In this document: positions 51,286 through 61,810 of the stretch, piece after piece
How positions within the stretch are numbered: position 1 is the first letter of the stretch
Layout: every line of letters starts with the position of its first letter
Source of the DNA: Balanoglossus misakiensis
Lineage: Eukaryota > Hemichordata
NCBI GenBank assembly: GCA_040954595.2
Contig: CM082584.2
Span: 434,001 to 498,000 of the forward strand
Reading direction: 5' to 3'
Length of the DNA stretch: 64,000 bases
The notes under the pieces: generated by a model
Databases searched by the model: none
The model's input: the letters and a program-made list of their open reading frames with translations, nothing else
Told to the model about the DNA's origin: nothing
Position numbers and translations under genes: made by a program

Positions 51286-53607
51286 CCCCCCCCCCTTACA
51301 TTATATGCGGTACGCCGATGTCAGCTTACCCGGCAGTACTGTAGGCCGTGCCCCCAACAAACGTCGGTGTTTGAAACGCCCTGGTTAAATTCGGGCTCTC
51401 TCTATAAATCGACAGGCAATAATGCAGTCCTACCGGAACAAATGTCAAGTGTTGAACCGCTGTGACTTTCCCTGTTCGGTTTGCCCGACTTAGCCAACGT
51501 CTTTGTACTAGAGTGTCGGGTCTTTTGCAGAGCCAGGCCGAAGGAAATCCGACTTGATCACCGTTGCTAACGAACGCTAGTGTCTGTCATGGTGTGCCGG
51601 GGTTTTAGTCGAGCCAGGCCGTAGGAGATCTGACTTGATCATCGTGGTCAATGTACGCGTGTTTCCGCTCTAAAGTGCCGGGGCTTCAGCTAAACCAGGA
51701 CGTAGGAAATCCGACGTAATCACCGTTGATAACTTACGCCAGTCTGTGTCATATAGAGCCGGTGCACCAGCCGAGTCACGCCGTAGGAAATCTGACTTGA
51801 TCAACGTGGTCAATGTACGCCTGTTTCTGCTCTAGAGTGCCGGGGCTTCAGCTGAGCCAGGCCGTAGGAAACCCGACGTGATTACCGTTGTTAACTTACG
51901 CCAGTCTGTGTCCTATATATAGTGCCGGGGCATCAGCCGTGCCAGGCCGAAGGAAATGTGAGTAGATCAACGTGGTCTCTGTACGCGTGTTTCTGCTCTA
52001 GAGTGTCAGGGCTTTAGCAAAGCCATGCCGTAGGAAATCTGACTTGATCAACGTTGCTAGCGAACGCTAGTGTCTGTCATAGTGTGCCGGGGTTTTAGTC
52101 GAGCCAAGCCGTAGGAGATCAGACTTGATCAACGTTGCTAACGAACGCTCAATATTTTTAAGCGTAATTTGAAAACATACCTTTTTACTCGGTTTTATGT
52201 GTAACGTGTTCGATTGTGTCCTTTTAACTATTTTTACCAGCCTTGTATTTTTTAATCTACTGTTTTAGCTGTGCACAATGCGCTGAGACGTATGTGTAGC
52301 GCATTTTAAACAATTCTTAATAATAATAATAATAATAACGCTAGTGTCTGTCATAGTGTGCCGGGGTTTTAGTCGAGCCAAGCCGTAGGAGATCAGACTT
52401 CATCAACGTGGTCTCTGTACGCGTGTTTCTGCTCTAGAGTGCCGGGGCTTTATCCAAGCCATGGCGTAGAAAATCTGACTTGATCACCGTTGCTAACGTA
52501 CGCTAGTGTCTGTCATATTGTGACGGAGATTTAGCCGAGCCAGGCCGTAGAAAAATCGACTTGTTCAACGTTACCAGTGTGCAACTGTTTCTGCTCTAGA
52601 GTGTCAGGGTTTTAGCTGACTTATGCTGTAGGAAATCTGAGTTGATGAACGGGAATTCAATGTTAGAAAACCCGTGTGGAAAGTATCTCTTCCCGTTTGA
52701 AACTAAGAAAAGAATTTATTCTTATTTATTTTGTTAAAAAGACAATTTTTCGAAAAAAAGTCGAAAATGGTAATTTTGTCTTGGGTGATTCAAATTATAC
52801 CACCTTTTCTGGAATTTGCAGCACTTTTTACAAGAGAACGACACTTCATGCTCCATAATATTTCCGAAAATGAAGAAAATAGTTAATGTTTTATGATTTT
52901 TTTAAAATTTACCATTTTTGTCAAAATATGGCCAAAATGGCTATTTTTTCTTGAATTCCGTCAATATCTCTGCATTTTTGGAGTGGTCGAAAGTTTTAAC
53001 ATACAATCAACATGTCATATATGATCAGGGCACCACATTTGAAGAACAAAGGTTTTTTATTTTTTTTTCTAAAAATGACATTTTAAAGGAAAATTTGGTA
53101 AAACGCAATTTTGTCTGCAGTGAGCCAAATTAGACGGTCTTTTGTGGAATTTGTATCGATATATACATACGAAGAGCATTCTATACTCCATCAGATTTCC
53201 AAAAATGTAGAAAACAGGTATTTTTTGTAATTTTCAAAAAATTACCATTTTGACCAAATTGTGGCTAAAATTGTTATTTTCGTGTTGAATGCCGCCAGTG
53301 TCACTGCTTTTAAAAGTCATAAAAACTTTTAACATACAAGCAATTGTTTATATATGATCAGGTCACCGAATTAAAAAAATAAAGAATGTTTTGCCTAAAA
53401 ATGACCTTTTTGGTGCAAAAACGAATAAAACGCAATCTTGTATTAAATCAGTTCATTCAGAGTGCATGTTTTATAATAAGCACCAATTTTACATATAATG
53501 GAAATTTCATACATCATCAGATATCCAAATATGAAAAAATGATTTAGATTTTAGATGATTGTCCAAAATTAGCTGATATCTAATAAATGTAGTATTGAAC
53601 CGTTCTG
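51286..53607 (+). repeat. Satellite unit P-9 carrying the SINE-like insertion and an odd subrepeat
   Basis: 2322 bp: a standard unit plus the 193 bp of insertion with target duplication, plus one single 81-bp subrepeat. Just before the insertion a B-type start (GAGCCAAGCCGTAGGAG) changes at GATCAACGT to an A-type end (TGCTAACGAACGCT). This is the clearest break in the strict A/B alternation. AT domain from 52,653. Confidence 0.92.
52150..52336 (+). mobile_element. SINE-like element, copy 2 (187 bp)
   Basis: Same length and sequence as the element at 23,234-23,420, inverted, with the same target duplication AACGCT (52,144-52,149 and 52,337-52,342). A perfect 8-bp stem, AATGCGCT (52,277-52,284) and AGCGCATT (52,298-52,305), with a 13-base loop lies shortly before the (AAT)n tail. 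Hairpins close to a simple-repeat tail are common in 3-prime ends recognised by non-LTR reverse transcriptases; the application here is inference. Confidence 0.75.
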
Positions 53608-55497
53608 CCCCCCCCCCCCTTACATTATATGCGGTACGCCGATGTCAGCTTACCCGGCAGTACTGTAGGCCGTGCCCCCAACAAACGTCGGTGTTTGAAA
53701 CGCCCTGGTTAAATTCGGGCTCTCTCTATAAATCGACAGGCAATAATGCAGTCCTACCGGAACAAATGTCAAGTGTTGAACCGCTGTGACTTTCCCTGTT
53801 CGGTTTGCCCGACTTAGCCAACGTCTTTGTACTAGAGTGTCGGGTCTTTTGCAGAGCCAGGCCGAAGGAAATCCGACTTGATCACCGTTGCTAACGAACG
53901 CTAGTGTCTGTCATGGTGTGCCGGGGTTTTAGTCGAGCCAGGCCGTAGGAGATCTGACTTGATCATCGTGGTCAATGTACGCGTGTTTCCGCTCTAAAGT
54001 GCCGGGGCTTCAGCTAAACCAGGCCGTAGGAAATCCGACGTAATCACCGTTGATAACTTACGCCAGTCTGTGTCATATATATAGTGCCGGGGCATCAGCC
54101 GTGCCAGGCCGAAGGAAATGTGAGTAGATCAACGTGGTCTCTGTACGCGTGTTTCTGCTCTAGAGTGCCGGGGCTTTATCCAAGCCATGCCGTAGAAAAT
54201 CTGACTTGATCACCATTGCTAACGAACGCTAGTGTCTGTCATAGTGTGCCGGGGTTTTAGTCTAGCCAAGCCGTAGGAGATCAGACTTGATCAACGTGGT
54301 CTCTGTACGCGTGTTTCTGCTCTATAGTGCCGGGGCTTTATCCAAGCCATGCCGTAGAAAATCTGACTTGATCACCGTTGCTAACGTACGCTAGTGTCTG
54401 TCATATTGTGACGGAGATTTAGCCGAGCCAGGTCGTAGAAAAATCGACTTGTTCAACGTTACCAGTGTGCAACTGTTTCTGCTCTAGAGTGTCAGGGTTT
54501 TAGCCGACTTATGCTGTAGGAAATCTGAGTTGATGAACGGGAATTCAATGTTAGAAAACCCGTGTGGAAAGTATCTCTACCCGTTTGAAACTAAGAAAAG
54601 AATTTATTCTTATTTATTTTGTAAAAAAAGACAATTTTTCGAAAAAAAGTTGAAAATGGTAATTTTGTCTTGGGTGATTCAAATTATACCGCCTTTTCTG
54701 GAATTTGCAGCACTTTTTGCAAGAGAACGACACTTCATGCTCCATAATATTTCCGAAAATGAAGAAAAGAGTTAATTTTTTATGATTTTTCAAAAATTTA
54801 CCATTTTTGTCAAAATATGGCCAAAATGGCTATTTTTCTTGAATTCCGTCAATATCTCTGCATTTTTGGAGTGGTCGAGAGTTTTAACATACAATCAACA
54901 TGTCATATATGATCAGGGCACCAAATTCGAAGTACAAAGGTTTTTTTATTTTTTTTTCTAAAAATGACATTTTCAAGGAAAATTTGGTAAAACGCAATTT
55001 TGTCTGCAGTGAGCCAAATTAGACGGTCTTTTGTGGAATTTGTATCGATATATACATACGAAGAGCATTCTATACTCCATCAGATTTCCGAAAATGTAGA
55101 AAACAGGTATTTTTTGTAATTTTCAAAAATTTACCATTTTGACCAAATTGTGGCTAAAATTGTTATTTTCGTGTTGAATGCCGCCAGTGTCACTGCTTTT
55201 AAAAGTCATAAAAACTTTAAACATACAAGCAATTGTTTATATATGATCAGGTCACCGAATTAAAAATATAAAGAATGTTTTGCCTAAAAATGACCTTTTT
55301 GGTGCAAAAACGAATAAAACGCAATCTTGTATTAAATCAGTTCATTCAGAGTGCATGTTTTATAATAAGCACCATTTTTACATATAATGGAAATTTCATA
55401 CATCATCAGATATCCAAATATGAAAAAATGATTTAGATTTTAGATGATTGTCCAAAATTAGCTGATATCTAATAAATGTAGTATTCAACCGTTCTGT
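53608..55497 (+). repeat. Satellite unit P-10, one A/B pair short
   Basis: 1890 bp. Near 54,075 GTGTCATATA of one A-type subrepeat passes straight into TATAGTGCCGGGGCATCAG of the A-type subrepeat normally one pair later; the TATATA shared by both is the likely crossover site. The leader and the AT domain (from 54,541) mirror the minus unit at 31,965-34,017, including AGGTCGTAG and TTTTTGCAAGAG. Confidence 0.93.
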
Positions 55498-57709
55498 CCC
55501 CCCCCCCCCTACATTATATGCGGTACGCCGATGTCAGCTTACCCGGCAGTACTGCAGGCCGTGCCCCCAAATAACGTCGGTGTTTGAAACGCCCTGGTTA
55601 AATTCGGGCTTTCTCTATAAATTGACAGGCAATAATGCAGTCCTACCCGAACAAATGTCGAGTGTTGACCCCTGTGACTTTCCCTCTTCGGTTTGCCCGA
55701 CTTAGCCAACGTCTTTGTACTAATGTGTCGGGTCTTTTGCAGAGCCAGGCCGAAGGAAATCCGACTTGATCACCGTTGCTAACGAACGCTAGTGTCTGTC
55801 ATGGTGTGCCGGGGTTTTAGTCGAGCCAGGCCGTAGGAGATCTGACTTGATCATCGCGGTCAATGTACGCGTGTTTCCGCTCTAAAGTGCCGGGGCTTCA
55901 GCTAAACCATGCCGTAGGAAATCCGGCGTAATCACCGTTGATAACTCACGCCAGTCTGTGTCATATAGAGCCGGTGCACCAGCCGAGTCACGCCGTAGGA
56001 AATCTGACTTGATCAACGTGGTCAATGTACGCCTGTTTCTGCTCTAAAGTGCCGGGGCTTTAGCTAAACCATGCCGTAGGAAATCCGACGTAATCACCGT
56101 TGATAACTTACGCCAGTCTGTGTCATATAGAGCCGGTGCACCAGCCGAGTCACGCCGTAGGAAATCTGACTTGATCAACGTGGTCAATGTACGCCTGTTT
56201 CTGCTCTAGAGTGCCGGGGCTTCAGCTGAGCCAGGCCGTAGGAAACCCGACGTGATTACCGTTGTTAACTTACGCCAGTCTGTGTCCTATATATAGTGCC
56301 GGGGCATCAGCCGTGCCAGGCCGAAGGAAATGTGAGTAGATCAACGTGGTCTCTGTACGCGTGTTTCTGCTCTAGAGTGTCAGGGCTTTAGCAAAGCCAT
56401 GCCGTAGGAAATCTGACTTGATCAACGTTGCTAACGAACGCTAGTGTCTGTCATAGTGTGCCGGGGTTTTAGTCGAGCCAAGCCGTAGGAGATCAGACTT
56501 GATCAACGTGGTCTCTGTACGCGTGTTTCTGCTCTAGAGTGCCGGGGCTTTATCCAACCCATGCCGTTGAAAATCTGACTTGATCACCGTTGCTAACGTA
56601 CGCTAGTGTCTGTCATATTGTGACGAGATTTAGCCGAGCCAGGCCGTAGAAAAATCGACTTGTTCAACGTTATCAGTGTGCAACTGTTTCTGCTCTAGAG
56701 TGTCAGGGTTTTAGCCGACTTATGCTGTAGGAAATCTGAGTTGATGAACGGGAATTCAATGTTAGAAAACCCGTGTGGAAAGTATCTCTACCCGTTTGAA
56801 ACTAAGAAAAGAATTTATTCTTATTTATTTTTTAAAAAAGACAATTTTTCGAAAACAAGTCGAAAATGGTAATTTTGTCTTGGGTGATTCAAATTATACA
56901 ACATTTTCTGGAATTTGCAGCACTTTTTACAAGAGAACGACACTTCATGCTCCATAATATTTCCGAAAATGAAGAAAAGAGTTTATTTTTTATGATTTTT
57001 TAAAAATGTACCATTTTGTCAAAATATGACCAAAATGGCTATTTTTTCTTGAATTCCGTCAATATCTCTGCATTTTTGGAGTGGTGGAAAGTTTTAACAT
57101 ACAATCAACATGTCATATATGATCAGGGCACCAAATTCGAAGAACGAAGGTTTTTTTATTTTATTTTTCTAAAAATGACATTTTCAAGGAAAATTTGGTA
57201 AAACGCAATTTTGTCTGCAGTAAGCCAAATTAGACGGTCTTTTGTGGAATTTGTATCGATATATATATACGAAGAGCATTCTATACTCCATCAGATTTCC
57301 GAAAATGTAGAGAACAGGTACTTTTTGTAATTTTCAAAAATTTACCATTTTGACCAAATTGTGGTTAAAATTGTTATTTTCGTGTTGAATGCCGCCAGTG
57401 TCACTGCTTTTAAAAGTCATAAAAACTTTTAACATGCAAGCAATTGCTTATATATGATCAGGCCACCGAATTAAAAAAATAAAGAATGTTTTGCCTAAAA
57501 ATGACCTTTTTGGTGCAAAAACGAATAAAACGCAATTTTTGTATTAAATCAGCTCATTCAGAGTGCATTTTTTATAATCAGCACCATTTTTACATATATT
57601 GGAAATTTCATACATCATCAGATATCCAAATATGAAAAAATGATTTAGATTTTAGATGATTGTCCAAAATTAGCTGATATCTAATAAATGTAGTATTGAA
57701 CCGTTCTGT
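55498..57709 (+). repeat. Satellite unit P-11, one extra A/B pair
   Basis: 2212 bp, six A/B pairs. ATCCGGCGTAATC with ATAACTCACGCC is followed one pair later by the ordinary ATCCGACGTAATC, ATAACTTACGCC, so the extra pair is visible as a diverged neighbour. AT domain from 56,752. Nearly the same as the unit at 59,598. Confidence 0.93.
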
Positions 57710-59597
57710 CCCCCCCCCCCTACATTATATGCGGTACGCCGATGTCAGCTTACCCGGCAGTACTGCAGGCCGTGCCCCCAAATAACGTCGGTGTTTGAAA
57801 CGCCCTGGTTAAATTCGGGCTTTCTCTATAAATTGACAGGCAATAATGCAGTCCTACCCGAACAAATGTCGAGTGTTGACCCGCTGTGACTTTCCCTCTT
57901 CGGTTTGCCCGACTTAGCCAACGCCTCTGTACTAATGTGTCGGGTCTTTTGCAGAGCCAGGCCGAAGGAAATCCGACTTGATCACCGTTGCTAACGAACG
58001 CTAGTGTCTGTCATGGTGTGCCGGGGTTTTAGTCGAGCCAGGCCGTAGGAGATCTGACTTGATCATCGTGGTCAATGTACGCGTGTTTCCGCTCTGAAGT
58101 GCTGGGGCTTCAGCTAAACCATGCCGTAGGAAATCCGACGTAATCACCGTTGATAACTTACGCCAGTCTGTGTCATATAGAGCCGGTGCACCAGCCGAGT
58201 CACGCCGTAGGAAATCTGACTTGATCAACGTGGTCAATGGACGCCTGTTTCTGCTCTAGAGTGCCGGGGCTTCAGCTGAGCCAGGCCGTAGGAAACCCGA
58301 CGTGATTACCGTTGTTAACTTACGCCAGTCTGTGTCCTATATATAGTGCCGGGGCATCAGCCGTGCCAGGCCGAAGGAAATGTGAGTAGATCAACGTGGT
58401 CTCTGTACGCGTGTTTCTGCTCTAGAGTGCCGGGGCTTTATCCAAGCCATGCCGTAGAAAATCTGACTTGATCACCGTTGCTAACGTACGATAGTGTCTG
58501 TCATATTGTGACGGAGATTTAGCCGAGCCAGGCCGTAGAAAAATCGACTTGTTCAACGTTACCAGTGTGCAACTGTTTCTGCTCTAAAGTCTCAGGGTTT
58601 TAGCCGACTTATGCTGTAGGAAATCTGAGTTGATGAACGGGAATTCAATGTTAGAAAACCCGTGTGGAAAGTATCTCTACCCGTTTGAAACTAAGAAAAG
58701 AATTTATTCTTATTTTTTTTCTAAAAATGACATTTTCAAGGAACATTTGGTAAAACGCAATTTTGTCTGCAGTGAGCCAAATTAGATTGTCTTTTGTGGA
58801 ATTTGTATCGATATATACATACGAAGAGCATTCTATACTCCATCAGATTTCCGAAAATGAAGAAAAGAGTTTTATTTTTTATGATTTTTTAAAAATGTAC
58901 CATTTTGTCAAAATATGGCCAAAATGGCTATTTTTTCTTGAATTCCGTCAATATCTCTGCATTTTTGGAGTGGTCGAAAGTTTTAACATACAATCAACAT
59001 GTCATATATGATCAGGGCACCAAATTCGAAGAACGAAGGTCTTTTTATTTTATTTTTCTAAAAATGACATTTTCAAGGAAAATTTGGTAAAACGCAATTT
59101 TGTCTGCAGTGAGCCAAATTAGACGGTCTTTTGTGGAATTGGTATCGATATATATATACGAAGAGCATTCTATACTCCATCAGATTTCCGAAAATGTAGA
59201 AAACAGGTATTTTTTGTAATTTTCAAAAATTAACCATTTTGACCAAATTGTGGTTAAAATTGTTATTTTTGTGTTGAATGCCGCCAGTGTCACTGCTTTT
59301 AAAAGTCATAAAAACTTTTAACATGCAAGCAATTGCTTATATATGATCAGGTCACCGAATTAAAAAAATAAAGAATGTTTTGCCTAAAAATGACCTTTTT
59401 GGTGCAAAAACGAATAAAACGCAATTTTGTATTAAATCAGCTCATTCAGAGTGCATTTTTTATAATCAGCACCATTTTTACATATAATGGAAATTTCATA
59501 CATCATCAGATATCCAAATATGAAAAAATGATTTAGATTTTAGATGATTGTCCAAAATTAGCTGATATCTAATAAATGTAGTATTGAACCGTTCTGT
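57710..59597 (+). repeat. Satellite unit P-12, one pair short, with a patched AT domain
   Basis: 1888 bp. The A/B pair is lost near 58,430-58,445. In the AT domain (from 58,641), about 58,712-58,858 is replaced by sequence from one subrepeat further on: end of a plus start of b, up to ATTTCCGAAAATG. The normal a sequence then resumes, and the AT-domain length is unchanged (957 bp). Confidence 0.92.
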
Positions 59598-61810
59598 CCC
59601 CCCCCCCCCCTATATTATATGCGGTACGCCGATGTCAGCTTACCCGGCAGTACTGCAGGCCGTGCCCCCAAATAACGTCGGTGTTTGAAACGCCCTGGTT
59701 AAATTCGGGCTTTCTCTATAAATTGACAGGCAATAATGCAGTCCTACCCGAACAAATGTCGAGTGTTGACCCGCTGTGACTTTCCCTCTTCGGTTTGCCC
59801 GACTTAGCCAACGTCTTTGTACTAATGTGTCGGGTCTTTTGCAGAGCCAGGCCGAAGGAAATCCGACTTGATCACCGTTGCTAACGAACGCTAGTGTCTG
59901 TCATGGTGTGCCGGGGTTTTAGTCGAGCCAGGCCGTAGGAGATCTGACTTGATCATCGTGGTCAATGTACGCGTGTTTCCGCTCTAAAGTGCCGGGGCTT
60001 CAGCTAAACCATGCCGTAGGAAATCCGGCGTAATCACCGTTGATAACTCACGCCAGTCTGTGTCATATAGAGCCGGTGCACCAGCCGAGTCACGCCGTAG
60101 GAAATCTGACTTGATCAACGTGGTCAATGTACGCCTGTTTCTGCTCTAAAGTGCCGGGGCTTTAGCTAAACCATGCCGTAGGAAATCCGACGTAATCACC
60201 GTTGATAACTTACGCCAGTCTGTGTCATATAGAGCCGGTGCACCAGCCGAGTCACGCCGTAGGAAATCTGACTTGATCAACGTGGTCAATGTACGCCTGT
60301 TTCTGCTCTAGAGTGCCGGGGCTTCAGCTGAGCCAGGCCGTAGGAAACCCGACGTGATTACCGTTGTTAACTTACGCCAGTCTGTGTCCTATATATAGTG
60401 CCGGGGCATCAGCCGTGCCAGGCCGAAGGAAATGTGAGTAGATCAACGTAGTCTCTGTACGCGTGTTTCTGCTCTAGAGTGTCAGGGCTTTAGCAAAGCC
60501 ATGCCGTAGAAAATCTGACTAGATCAACGTTGCTAACGAACGCTAGTGTCTGTCATAGTGTGCCGGGGTTTTAGTCGAGCCAAGCCGTAGGAGATCAGAC
60601 TTGATCAACGTGGTCTCTGTACGCGTGTTTCTGCTCTAGAGTGCCGGGGCTTTATCCAACCCATGCCGTTGAAAATCTGACTTGATCACCGTTGCTAACG
60701 TACGCTAGTGTCTGTCATATTGTGACGAGATTTAGCCGAGCCAGGCCGTAGAAAAATCGACTTGTTCAACGTTATCAGTGTGCAACTGTTTCTGCTCTAG
60801 AGTGTCAGGGTTTTAGCCGACTTATGCTGTAGGAAATCTGAGTTGATGAACGGGAATTCAATGTTAGAAAACCCGTGTGGAAAGTATCTCTACCCGTTTG
60901 AAACTAAGAAAAGAATTTATTCTTATTTATTTTTTAAAAAAGACAATTTTTCGAAAACAAGTCGAAAATGGTAATTTTGTCTTGGGTGATTCAAATTATA
61001 CCACATTTTCTGGAATTTGCAGCACTTTTTACAAGAGAACGACACTTCATGCTCCATAATATTTCCGAAAATGAAGAAAAGAGTTTATTTTTTACGATTT
61101 TTTAAAAATGTACCATTTTGTCAAAATATGACCAAAATTGCTATTTTTTCTTGAATTCCGTCAATATCTCTGCATTTTTGGAGTGGTGGAAAGTTTTAAC
61201 ATACAATCAACATGTCATATATGATCAGGGCACCAAATTCGAAGAACGAAGGTTTTTTTATTTTATTTTTCTAAAAATGACATTTTCAAGGAAAATTTGG
61301 TAAAACGCAATTTTGTCTGCAGTAAGCCAAATTAGACGGTCTTTTGTGGAATTTGTATCGATATATATATACGAAGAGCATTCTATACTCCATCAGATTT
61401 CCGAAAATGTAGAAAACAGGTATTTTTTGTAATTTTCAAAAATTTACCATTTTGACCAAATTGTGGTTAAAATTGTTATTTTCGTGTTGAATGCCGCCAG
61501 TGTCACTGCTTTTAAAAGTCGTAAAAACTTTTAACATACAAGCCATTCTTTATATATGATCAGGTCACCGAATTAAAAAAATAAAGAATGTTTTGCCTAA
61601 AAATGACCTTTTTGGTGCAAAAACGAATAAAACGCAATTTTGTATTAAATCAGCTCATTCAGAGTGCATTTTTTATAATCAGCACCATTTTTACATATAA
61701 TGGAAATTTCATACATCATCAGATATCCAAATATGAAAAAATGATTTAGATTTTAGATGATTGTCCAAAATTAGCTGATATTTAATAAATGTAGTATTGA
61801 ACCGTTCTGT
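59598..61810 (+). repeat. Satellite unit P-13, one extra A/B pair
   Basis: 2213 bp, six A/B pairs, repeating the unit 4,100 bp upstream including its ATCCGGCGTAATC variant. AT domain from 60,854 ends with the rare CATACAAGCCATTCTTTAT form shared with the minus unit at 24,206. Confidence 0.93.
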
